DNA of 34,866 nucleotides from Guillardia theta CCMP2712 (Eukaryota; Cryptophyceae; Pyrenomonadales; Geminigeraceae). Position 1 is the first letter of the stretch. The number at the start of each line of letters is the position of its first letter. This document shows, one piece after another, positions 20,730 through 31,300 of this stretch. The stretch covers positions 628,595 through 663,460 of the forward strand of contig NW_005434669.1 in assembly GCF_000315625.1 (NCBI RefSeq), given 5' to 3'. The notes below the pieces were generated by a model. The model was not told the DNA's origin. It searched no databases and was given only the letters and a program-made list of their open reading frames with translations. The position numbers were made by a program, and so were the translations under genes.

Positions 20730-22864
20730 CTAATCTATCTTGATTGAAGAATAAATCTTGCGAACAAACGCAAAACAGCTGGCGAATCCTACGAATCCAC
20801 AGAGTACAAACATGGCGTAGCACAAGATGAACAAGTAACTGAAGTGCCGAGTCAGACGAAACACAACAACAAACCATGGATTACCCGAAGAAGATGCAGG
20901 TAGCCATGAGATCGAAGACAGTCGCCGGATGAGATCTTGAGAAGTAATGAAAGCTTCCGTAGAGAAACAAGTACACCGCAGTCGTTCCTGCTGTGCAGAA
21001 CGAGCGCCACCACCACCTGCAGCACACAAAACAATCACTCCAGATGACCTGCAGGAGCCTCGTCATACCGATAGTCCTCCGCACAGAGCTGGAGATAGCA
21101 CAAGACAATCGCGATCTCAACACAGGTGACGATGAGGATCAAGAAGACTACAGCCAGGAAACCGAAAACGTAGTAGAACCTGTGCTGCCAGATGGAGGAC
21201 AAGATGAAGAACATCTCGACGAAGACAGCTCCAAACGGCAAGAGACCCCCAGCCATCGCTGAAACCCACGGCGACATGTACCACATCTGAGGCGGAATCT
21301 GTCTCGGAATGGCGCTAACTGAGCAAGGCACGGAGAAAGCATCTTTCCTGAATCCGAGGTAGGCCCCGAAGAAGATGAGAGGAAGCGAAATGCCAAACCA
21401 CAACAACATAAGCACGATCAAGGTTCCGAACGGAACCGCTGTCGATGATTGCTTGAACCAGGCAACCAAATTTACAAGGAAGAAAACCAAGAAGCAAACT
21501 CCTGGGAAAAGCAAAGCTGTCATCAAGGTTGCTTTGAAGTGATTTGGCTCCTTCACGAATTTGCAAAACCTTGCAGAGACATAGCCAGCCGGAACTCCCA
21601 TCAAGACGTAGAAGAACAAGACTGCAGAAAGGAGGGAACCACGATTTGCCGGAGAAAGGAAACCCAAGGCAGCGAAGAGCAGCGTCAGGATAGACATGAT
21701 CAAAAGCTGCACACCCGTTCCTGCACACACTGAAAGCAACGTTGCATGTGAAGGAGGACGAAACACATCATTGTAAACAAGCTTCCAGCCCGTTTCTTCC
21801 CTCATCTCACGGTTCGCCTCATACTTGTCCTCGGCGCTCAGAGCACTTTCATTGTATCGGGCAAAATCCTTTCGGAGAATGCGGGTCATGATGAGACCCA
21901 CGATGCCAGTCAAGAACATGAGGATGACGAGGGAGTTGACGATGGAGAACCAATGGATCTTGTCGTCCGTCATCTGCAAGTAGACGTCCCAGCGTGACGC
22001 CCATTTGATGTTGGTACGTTCCCAGATGACGTCATACGTCCAGATGACCTCGCCGCCTTCCTCCGCATTGATCACTTGCGGGACGTGCGGTTGGAATTGA
22101 CCGTTAGGAGGCTGGACACAGGTGGCGAGCTTGACGTAGGGCACCTCAGTCTCGTCCCACTTGCCCGTGTAGTGATGCTGGATCGAGAAAGGAACAACTT
22201 GAAACCCGATGATGAAGTTGCCGTTGTCTTCGGAGTGGCTTGAATGAGCCTCATCAGACGAGTCGACTGGGTGATACAGGATCTTGAATCTGAGGTGATT
22301 GTTGAGCACAAACTGATCCGCGTTGGACGTGGGGTTATCCTTCTCTGCTTCACTGGTCTCAAGCTTTCCACCTAAGGGATAGCCGAGGTTGTAAGTTTCA
22401 ACGGGATCATCTGGTTTGTCCTCATAGGCAAATGTCTGCATTTCGGCCAGTGGGAGGGAATCCAAACGCATGTTCACTCTGTAGTCCAAGATTGCAAAAT
22501 CCTGAAACTCCTCCATTTCCTGGGGTGTGTACCTCTTTCTGCACAAGGTTTTGCAGTACTCAGTGACCTTCATCTTTGCCTGAAACGCACTCGTATGAGC
22601 TCTTTCTCCCGTCAATGCTTCTCCCAGGTTTTCAGGAATGTCTCTGACCCTCTTCGGCGCACAGAAAGGGAGTTGGTAATAGTCGAACTGGAGGGGGGTT
22701 TCTGTTGAAACAAGAGTCTGAACCTTGATGTTCACCGGCTCTCCGTTCTTAAAGGCACGAGGAGCAACACCAGGCAGGTAGAACCCAGACGACATGTGTA
22801 CCTCGCTCAGAAGCATCGCCAGCGCCAGCGCCATCGCTCGCTTCAGCCCTGTCGGTGCCGCCAT
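20730..22864 (-). CDS. Transmembrane 9 superfamily protein (nonaspanin)
   Basis: Endomembrane protein of the TM9SF/EMP70 family, linked in other organisms to Golgi sorting and adhesion. Three exons: 22864-21069, 21016-20885 and 20838-20730 (678 aa; family members are usually 580-680). A signal peptide (MALALAMLLSEVHMSSG) leads to the family's N-terminal FYLPGVAPRAFKNGEPV and a lumenal domain of about 270 residues, followed by nine hydrophobic segments. The two introns split Arg and Gly codons of the C-terminal part; splicing restores EDYRWWRSFCTAG and IFFGYLFILCYAMFV, both typical of the family. The end KIYSSIKID is the conserved C-terminal KxD/E signal for COPI binding and Golgi retention. 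ATG 22864 is the first in-frame ATG. Identity is firm, the paralogue number is not. Confidence 0.95.
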
Positions 22865-23765
22865 CACGCTGCCAGCTGCTGACTCACCTCTTCGGTTACA
22901 GTGCCGCTAACCTGACCGTTACTGGCATCAGTCCGATCGGCCCGGCCAGTCACCAGTGGCGGACCGGACCGTGACCTGACTTGAAAAACATCGGGCCCGC
23001 CCGCCGCCGCCGCCGCCGCCGCCGCCGGGCCCGGCCTGAACTGAACCGTGCCACGGTGAACCTTGCTTTACTCAAAGTTAAGTTAAAAATCAGTACGAGG
23101 ACAATAATGAGAGTCGACTGAGGACTCAGGCCGCTGGGCCTGACACTGTCGCACAGGCCAAACGGCGAGAAAAGAAAGACAGCGAGAACCAAACCCAATC
23201 CTGCCGACTGCTGTCCCCCAAACTTAAGTGATACGTGAACGGTCACAGTGGCCGCTGGGGGGGGGGGGGCGGGCACACGCGGCGGCGGCAGGCCGGGCTG
23301 CTGGGGCCCGGCCAGGCCCACCACTGAGACGGGCTCAGCCGCGGCCTTATCTTCAAGCCTCCGCCGAGGCTCCGAGGCTGAACAGGCCGCCGCCCGGAGT
23401 CCCCCGGACTCGGGCCCGGGGGGCTCCGACCGCCTCAGTGCGGCCCGGCCACCGGCACCGACAGTGATGAGTGACGTGATGACTCGGTGAGATGATGAAT
23501 GATGACAGACCTTGTCAAGACGAACCTGTTTTGGTTTGTTTGAACGAAACTTGAAAATGACGAGAGCGAAGATGGCGATAGACCCGCGGGAGCTGGTGAG
23601 CTGCTGACAGTTACTGGAATCAGTGAATGAGAGACGCAGGACGGAGTAGAGGTGATGGTGATGGAGGTGAAAGAGGTAGGGAATGTACAATAGGTAATGT
23701 GTGGTAGCCGCGGCGACTATTGGGGGATGAAATTGATCTACAAGAATGACAGCAAGGAGAGATTA
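22865..23765. other. GC-rich region between divergent genes
   Basis: Shared 5' region of the TM9 gene (-) and the unrecognised gene (+). Very GC-rich around 22997-23030 and 23250-23470, with a run of about eleven G near 23260. Open frames here follow from base composition and show no homology. It may contain a bidirectional promoter; no core element was identified. Confidence 0.5.
22997..23027. repeat. (CCG)n trinucleotide repeat
   Basis: About nine CCG units bordered by GGGCCC palindromes. Confidence 0.9.
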
Positions 23766-24750
23766 ATGAATCATGGTGAACAATTGGGAGATAATCACCA
23801 CCATTCAGATGAGGATGCAGAAGATTTCATGGAAATGGTTGGGTCTGATCCAGTTTGGAGTTGGTGATTGTTTTGATCAGGTGGAGGCACTGGCGGGCAA
23901 GGAAGCGTCGCACTCCATATCACGCATACTGAAGCACGCAGCTGAACGACATGGCAGGCACGTTGCGAGGCTTCATGACGAGGTCAGCACCTTGGCCGCA
24001 TCGCTGCTCATTTCGAGGAGACACAACGAGAGCCTGAAGAGATCATTCCTTGCGATCATAAGCGCCTTGCTGGACATCGTTGCTGCCACTGCTCAAGTCA
24101 TCCGAGATGTAAGCACGGAAATTGATCCATCTTCAAACAATGCTCAGAATTCAGTTCCGCGCGGCATGTGCATGTCCTGCCGCGCAGGAGCGTATCGTGA
24201 AGAGATGCTATTAGAGAAGATTGCACAATTACAAGCAGCAAGTGAGTTGCATGAAAGCGAAATTGCGGTACAAATGTCTTGCCTTCAGGATCTGTGGGAT
24301 CAGACACAAACGCATGATGAAAGATTTGTTTCTTCGTCCATTTCGACGCCAGCCGATACCGTATCACATGGAAACTTGAATAGACAGGACCACTTATCAA
24401 GATGCGAAAATGATTCTTACAACCGAGTTTCACATTCCAACGAGCGAAGTCATGAAGTAACCAAAGATAGAAAACTGTCTGATCTTGATGAGATGCTGTC
24501 CAATCAGTGTCCGGATGCCTCTGCTGTGTCTTACAAGATTTCTGCAAGCAAGATTTCTATCTTCGAGGAGCTGATCTCACCAATGAAAGAAGAAGCAGAT
24601 CGCTCACACATGAAAGAAACTAAGCAGGAATTGTCTGTGGACGTCGGAAGATCTCCCCTCAGATCTTCCATGTTACAACAAGGGGGTGCGAGTGGCAGGG
24701 TTATGCAGCGGAGCTCCAGCATCAGGCTGATACCACTTGAGGGTCTGTGA
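23766..24750 (+). CDS. Unrecognised protein with helical N-terminal half
   Basis: I do not recognise this family. Proposed exons: 23766-23837 and 23881-24750 (313 aa). ATG 23766 gives an acidic, His-rich start (ELGD-like, HHHSDEDAEDF) and a 43-nt phase-0 intron of the local type; the unspliced alternative from ATG 23773 gives a hydrophobic N-terminus that looks unlike protein-coding sequence. Residues of about 25-110 and 155-200 are predicted helical or coiled-coil, with one CMSC motif (two Cys, three residues apart) near the middle. The rest is Ser-rich and low in complexity. An open segment at 24788-24984 in another frame could be a further 3' exon reached by a donor near 24699. The gene converges on SSU72. 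Confidence 0.5.
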
Positions 24751-25018
24751 CTGTTTGCTCGTGTCCCGCAATCTCATCACTGACAAGTTGCCAGATGAAT
24801 CGGCAGCGGCATGGTCAGTGACGACAGGGCATGACGAGACGAAGCGCGGCTCGTCACGCACGTCCTCGTGGGCAAACATGGATCAAGTAGAGAATCAACT
24901 GGCTATCATCTTCTCTACGTCCCAGGCTGTTCTCGAAGCTTCAATCCACAGCGGCGAGAATGAACCAACATTCCAACACAGCTGACATGATCCATAACCA
25001 ACAATCATTCACCCAAAA

Positions 25019-25888
25019 TCATAAATACACAAGTGAGTACATAAAAGATCGCTTAGAATTCTTTTCAAATTTTGATAGGACTTCCATAATCTCACTTTCC
25101 AAGTCCGCCGCAGATTCCAACTGCGCAAAGCAAAACAATCAAACTCATGCGCGTGGCAAGGATTGTGTACCATTCTACAGAGCTGGCAAGTGTCTTGCGC
25201 AGCAATCACAGCTTCTTCATGTTTGTCAATAGTCTCGAGGTTGATAACATGCATTGCCCTCATATTCTCACTTTCTCGTCCTTGCAAGTCTGCCATGAAA
25301 TAAGATTGATAGAAAAAAGGTTAATTCGAGGGCAACAGTAATCGTTGCTAAAGAGCACCTTGCAGAACTGCGTCGAATACTCGCTCTTCGTAGGTCAGAA
25401 CGACGTCAAGCTTTCGGTTTTGATCCATGTCCTGGGCTCTACTTAAAAACGTGGTCCAGCTTCAGTGTCACTGAAATACCTGCCACCGCTCGGGCGCTCG
25501 TTTTACATTGACGTTTCTTTGAAGCATTGCGATCAGACCGTTGTTTCTATACAGGTTTTCATCCTTTCTTTGCAAATCAACCAATATTTCAGCATAGGGC
25601 GTTCCAAACTCGTATACATTAGGCTTGTCCTTTTCATGACATTGCGTTAGCCTCTTATCAACCAAACTCCTGTGTTCGTTACCTGGGAAGGCCCAGGGAG
25701 ACGCACATTTGTTCCTGTTCCGAAGGATGTGACATTAAAACCTGAATGAAGCAACTGTTTGTGCGCCTCCATACTCCTAGAAGGGCAGTGATTCTCACAG
25801 AGTGGGAAGGAACATCTCTGCTTCGTCACCTGTTCATGTTCGATGAACATACCGTCGCGAAGTTCAAACGTTTTTTTTCAGCGACCAT
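25019..25888 (-). CDS. SSU72: SSU72 RNA polymerase II CTD phosphatase
   Basis: Nuclear phosphatase that removes Ser5/Ser7 phosphates from the RNA polymerase II C-terminal domain and takes part in 3'-end formation and termination. Six small exons on the minus strand: 25888-25830, 25776-25683, 25629-25480, 25431-25359, 25289-25171 and 25120-25019, total 597 nt (198 aa; human 194). The catalytic CX5R loop [13 protein letters not shown] is assembled across intron 1, which splits the Arg codon. Then follow [73 protein letters not shown] and a C-terminal helix, all collinear with the human protein. The introns are 48-69 nt, three of five in phase 0. All catalytic residues that I can place are present, so it is probably active. 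Confidence 0.95.
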
Positions 25889-26344
25889 CCTTCCGCGAAG
25901 AACCTGACGCTAACACCGGGTACATCAGAGGAAGCGACCCAGAGTGATGTGGGTGAAGCCGTCGTTAATGCATTCAAACAGATCAGAACCGCACGGACAA
26001 CATTCGGGCAATAAATTGATCAGAGGGACGCTCGTCATGGGAAGAACAAGTCGAAGACACAAGGATGCGTCCAGACAAGACAGCACTCTTTCAAGCTTCA
26101 TAAATCAAGAAAGGAAAACAAGCGGAAACACTTAAAATGTCTTTCTAACAATGATTCTTCTGGATCAACATTGCTCTTTCTACTCTTATCGTTTGAATGT
26201 CATCTCATCTCTGACCAACGAGTCGCTGATAGCGCACACCATCACAAGTTCCTCATGGAGTCCTCTGTCCTCTCTCAATCGCTCTCGGGCCGTTCCCTGT
26301 CATTTCCCTCTCCTCTGATTCACAACATGCCTCCTGCCATCTCA
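25889..26344. other. Intergenic region
   Basis: 5' flank of SSU72. Only short, unsupported open frames (for example 25944-26135). Nothing recognised. Confidence 0.45.
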
Positions 26345-27025
26345 GACTCTCTTCTCTTGACGTCTCTTCTCTTCTCTTGACGTCTCGTCTCTTCTCCTCT
26401 CTTGACGTCCCTTCTCTTCTCTTCTCTTCTCTTCTCGTGACGTCTCTTCTCTTCTCCTCTCCTCTCTTCTCCTCTCCTCTCCTCTCCTCTCCTCTCCTCT
26501 CTTCTCTTGACGTCTCTTCTCTTCTCCTCTCCTCTCCTCTCCTCTCTTCTCCTCTCTTCTCTTCTCTTCTCTTGACGTCTCTTCTCTTCTCTTGACGTCT
26601 CTTCTCTTCTCTTCTCTTCTCTTCTCCTCTCCTCTCCTCTCTTCTCTTCTCTTCTCTTGACGTCTCTTCTCTTCTCTTGACGTCTCTTCTCTTCTCTTGG
26701 CGTCTCTTCTCCTCTCCTCTCCTCTCCTCTCTTCTCCTCTCCTCTCCTCTCTTCTCTCCTCTCCTCTCTTCTCCTCTCTTCTCTTCTCTTCTCTTGACTT
26801 CTCTTCTCGTCTCTTCTCTTCTCTTGACGTCTCTTCTCTTCCCTTGACGCCTCCTCTGTTCTGTTCTGTTCTGTTCTGTTCTGTTCTGTTCTGTTCTGTT
26901 CTGTTCTGTTCTGTTCTCTGCTCTGCTCTGCTCTTCTCTTCTCTTCTCTTCTCTTCTCTTCTCTGCTCTTCTCTGCTCTGCTCTTCTCTTCTCTTCTCTT
27001 GACTTCTCTTCTCTTCTTCTCTTCT
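26345..27025. repeat. Pyrimidine pentamer array (TCTTC/TCTCC) with interspersed TTGACGTC
   Basis: About 680 bp made almost only of C/T pentamers (TCTTC, TCTCC), interrupted at irregular multiples of five by TTGACGTC or close variants, at least nine times. The plus strand is nearly pure pyrimidine. The frames opened by this composition (Arg/Glu-rich on minus, Ser/Leu-rich on plus) are not genes. Confidence 0.93.
26857..26916. repeat. (GTTCT)n sub-block within the pentamer array
   Basis: About twelve consecutive GTTCT units, the only G-containing block, suggesting a later local expansion of one variant unit. Confidence 0.9.
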
Positions 27026-27079
27026 TGCCTTTTCTGCCTGTCCTGCTCCCTTGCGCATATCGCACTTGAACAAGCTGCT

Positions 27080-27830
27080 TCACCCCAGAATGAGTTACCA
27101 CCAGGGGTGTATTGAATGCAAATACCTGGGGTATTGAATGGTAGGTATTAGGAGGGGTGCTTGAACTAGGGGCTGCGATGTTTTCAAGTACCGGTGATTA
27201 TCCCATTGAATGGAGGGGTGGAGTCGATGGTGAGACACACGGCAGGAGGCTGCGGGGGTGGGAAATTGTGACTTGCGAGATTTGAAAGATGGTGGGGTAG
27301 TCCGAAAATCGCGGTGCTACAGGCAGGGTGGGGTGGGAGGTGTGAGGGGTTGTATCAGGTAAAGGTGGGTAGTTGAAGGGAATAAATGGGGGTGGGGTAC
27401 TCCTTCGCAGGTTTGACGTGAGCCGGGTGTGGATATGCAGGGGAATCTCGAGATTCTCAAAGAATGGAATGTGATGAGCGAGTTTTCAAATATGAACTTA
27501 CTGGTTCAAATTTTGATTCGTTGGATTAGGAATTAAAATGAAAAGTGGTTGATACCGGGGTAGGGTGTGTTGATGAGTGGGGTGATTTTTCGCTTCAGTA
27601 GGGTGGTGTGGTGGGAAGGTGGGGTGGGTGCTCATATTGGGTCAGTCTGGGGTCCCCTCTTTTGTTTGGGTGTTATGGAGGGTGCAGGGGTCAATGTGTA
27701 CTAGCAATGGGGGGTGATACGAGGTTATGGAGGGGGTAGGGGGTGATCTAGGGCATCAGAATCCCCGGGGTGGTGTGAGCAAAGTGGGGTGGGGGTAGTA
27801 GAAGGGAAGCGAGATGGTACCAGCAATGAA
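27080..27830. other. Strongly G-rich, C-poor non-coding stretch
   Basis: The plus strand is dominated by GGGG, GGTGGGG and GTGGGGT runs with very few C for about 750 bp. No gene is seen. Recurrent phrases such as ggtattgaatg and ttgaatggaggggtgg suggest decayed repeats. It directly adjoins the pyrimidine array, so the strand asymmetry switches sign near 27060. Confidence 0.7.
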
Positions 27831-28345
27831 GCATGGCTAAGGTGAGAAAGATGCAGCCGCTGATTGCAACTTCATCCTTATCCTCCTCCTCCTTGATTCG
27901 TCTCTATGGCAACTTCGATGTCAAGACAATCTCTCGCTTCCTCTCGTAAACGGAGACCGGGTCTTGCTTGCTTGTGCTTGCAGGGGTGCATGTGTCCATT
28001 CCTTCCTAGGGTGAATTATGCTTGTGCCTGATCCTCTCACACTCCCGGCTACCTGGGTTGACCACCTATGTCTTCACGCGGTTGCTTCACATCTACTCCG
28101 TCATTCTGCTTTAGAGCTTCATTCCCCTCTTGTAGATTTATTTCCACATGACGAGTGATGACATTTTTCATGAGTAGTATTTTTTAAATGGCAATGCGAA
28201 CTGCGATGTTGCAATGCGAACTGCGATGTTGGTAACCTGCTTTGAATCTTTTCCTGCAGTTCGAGTTTGTTTCAGAGGATTATTCTGCCATTCAAGAAAT
28301 GCATCGTAGATGTATGAGTGAGAATCCGCGTGCTCACAAGATGGC
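27831..28345. other. Intergenic region upstream of the adenylyl cyclase
   Basis: Mixed composition. Apart from the 20-bp duplication listed next, no feature was recognised; it may hold the cyclase promoter and 5' UTR. Confidence 0.45.
28191..28230. repeat. 20-bp direct tandem duplication
   Basis: Two exact copies of gcaatgcgaactgcgatgtt, head to tail. Confidence 0.95.
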
Positions 28346-31300
28346 ATGAAACAGAAGGCCACTCACAACGGGAACTTGCCTATGGCTCTTCGAAGATCAG
28401 CTTCGGATGATCCGCTGCATGGGCAAGAAGCATGTGGCGGTAATGATATGGCATACAACATACCGCGAACGGAATCAAATTGCATCGAATACAACATGGT
28501 TCAATTCAGATATTACAAGAGCTTCTTGCCAAAAGCAGCCATCGCAAAGGTCTTGAGATCGACAAAAACGGTTTAAGATTCTTATCTTTGTTTATGATGA
28601 GAATGACTAATTGGTTCCTCCATCCAGGATGGTCCTGTCAATCAAGCAAAAACTGGGTCCACGGATTCAGCAATGGTGAAGACTTGTCTTGACTTTGCTT
28701 CCGAGCTCATTTGATATTCCAGGGATTGGATGCAGAGTTGAGAGATGCTGTTGTTTTGCTCGTTGACATTTCGGTTGGTATTGGCTCAAACTTGTCGAGC
28801 AGAAATGACACGATCTTTGGTTTTCCAGGGTTTTACCCGACTCTCTGATCGATTTCAAAGCTTTGGACAAGAAGGAATTGATCAACTTACGTCAACAATC
28901 AACCATATGTTTAGTTCGATCATCGATCGAGTGCAGTCATATTCAGGAGATATTATCAAGTTTGCTGGAGATGCCTTGATTGTGATTTGGGAGTGCACCG
29001 AAAGTACGCAAGCACAGGTACTTGTGAAAGCAAACTTGATCACATTTAATTTCGATTTCGAAAGACAATTGAAAAAGCCATCAATTGTGCCATTTCGCTA
29101 GAACGCCATGGTGTTTTTAAGGTTGGTGATTTTCCTTGTTATGTATCCAATCCGCGCTGATTGTCCGCCATTTTCTAGGTTCACATGCCAGATTCAAAAA
29201 CCTTGGAGTTTGCCGATCAACTTGCTCGTCACTTTGCGCCAGCTGCCAACTTATCTGAAGAGCTATCTGGGAATCACAATTTTGCCGAAACGAAGATGGA
29301 AAATTTTGAAGATGATGGTGACGAATGGTTGTCATCTGCTGCACAACTACAAAAACTGGAAATTCGTCGACGTTTGAGAGCAGTCCCTTGGTTTAAGGTA
29401 TTGCATATCTCAAAAGTTCCTTTGAGTGATTTGTGTACCTAGGCTCTTGACAACGAAGAAATCATCAGACTTGCTGAGAAATGCGAATTGATCAATTATG
29501 CAGAGGGGGAATTAATCATGCAGCAAGGGGATGAGGGTGACTCGATGATGATAGTTCATTCTGGAATAGTTTCTGTCTACAAGAGAGAAGATTCTACCCC
29601 TTCAGATTCATCTTCTGGAAGCATGGGGTTCGGCAAGGAGATAGCATCGCGAGAGGAGGGTGAGATGATCGGAGAAGTCTCTCTCTTATCTGGAGAGCGG
29701 AGGATGGCTTCGATCGTGGCGGCAACTAATTGTGCAATGCTTGTCGTAAGTCGTGAAGCACTATTTCCTTTCATGCAACGAAAGCCCGAATTGAAATCTT
29801 CGATTCTGGAAGTGATGAATTTCAGGCTCTCGGGAAAGGAGATGAAGTTTCCATCATGCGTAACTTTGAGACTGCATCAAGCCATCAGCTTTGGTCAGGT
29901 TTGGTTTGCCCATGTTGGTGGGGCAGAGCTGGATCCTCACAGTGGTGAGAGAAAAGAATTTTTGGTCATCGGGAAGGCTCTGAACGAGGCAGCATTAGCT
30001 TTGGGTGAAGCAGATATTGGATCCATAATTGTACATGCTTCTGCTTGGAATTTTGTTTGTGAACAATTCGACGGCGACAAGACATTGACGGGAAATTTTG
30101 AGCTCAAATTCAAAAATAGCCCAGACGACTCAATTGAGGGTGAAAGTGAGGATATCGATTTTGAAAGAATTGATTTGCCTGCTGAAAAAGTTTCCAACTC
30201 TTGCAGTCATGTCCCTGATTTGAAAAGGTACTGTCATGAAGGTGCCCGGGATCTTCAAGACATTGCTCATTTGGCAGGAGATGTGCGCCGGATGACTGTG
30301 CTTTTTGTTCGACTGCATCTGGAAGACCTAGATAACCCCTGCTTGCATACCATACAGCGAATTCATTCTTCGTTACTTGCTATCCAAAAAGCTACTTACG
30401 AGAGGAAGGGCACTCTACGTCAATTTTTGCAAGACGACAAAGGTGTGCTGGCTATCTGTGTAATGGGAATGCCACCTTTCAATCCGCATACGAATGACCC
30501 TTTGCGTGCTGTTTTGACTGCGATCGAGATAAGGAAGAAATTAATGGAAATGAAGATTGCAACAAGCATTGGCATAACTTCAGGCAAAGCGTATTCAGGA
30601 TTCGTCGGGAGCTCATCTCGCAGGGAAATGTGCGCCATGGGGAGCATGGTTAACATGGCAGCGCGCCTGATGTGCAAAGCTGTCGAACATGAAATCTTTG
30701 TTGATTTGGAAACAAAAGATTCGTCATGCTTGTTTGTAGACTTTCAAACCATGGAGCCGTTAAAGGTGAAAGGCAGAGATGAACCCATTGAAGTGTACAG
30801 AGTATCATCTCAGTTACCCAAAGATGAAATTTTGGACAGAGTTCAACACTTTGTGAAGAATTACCTTGAAGTAGATTCTATTCCAATTGCACTACAGTCT
30901 TACTTGTTGGAACTTGTATCTGCCGGAGAATGCTCATGCTTGTTTGTGAAGAACGTGTGTAACAACCTGATCCGTGAAGGGCACATACAGAAGGGGGAAA
31001 ATGGCACAATCCTGTATTGTGATAATTTGAATGGTCTTGAATGTGGATTGACAAAGCTTGAGGCCATACAGCGTGGTGAGCTCAATATGTTACTCTACCT
31101 GCAAGTTTTGATCAAGGTCTTGTGTTTCCTGTCTCATGACTCCTTTTTCAATTTGTCCCTGGCCAGAAACGTATATTGTGCAACCTTTCCCACCTTCGGG
31201 CAACATTTTGACAAAGGCATTAAAGAATTGATTGAGATGGGTGTACTAAGTTTTGCAGAGGAGAAGGATTTCGAAACGCTGTTTTCAAATGAACGGTGCA

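Noticed and set aside
22950-23690. 246-codon minus-strand frame rich in Arg and Pro
   Set aside because: It arises from the GC-rich upstream region with (CCG)n and a G-run; no homology was recognised.
25781-25850. Reading the unspliced minus frame of SSU72 as a CENHCPSR phosphatase loop
   Set aside because: The spacing is wrong for a CX5R loop. Splicing 25830 to 25776 gives the exact SSU72 signature CSSNMNRSMEAH.
26253-27101. Long Arg/Glu-rich minus-strand frames and Ser/Leu-rich plus-strand frames
   Set aside because: They are translations of the pyrimidine pentamer array, without start context, splice support or homology.
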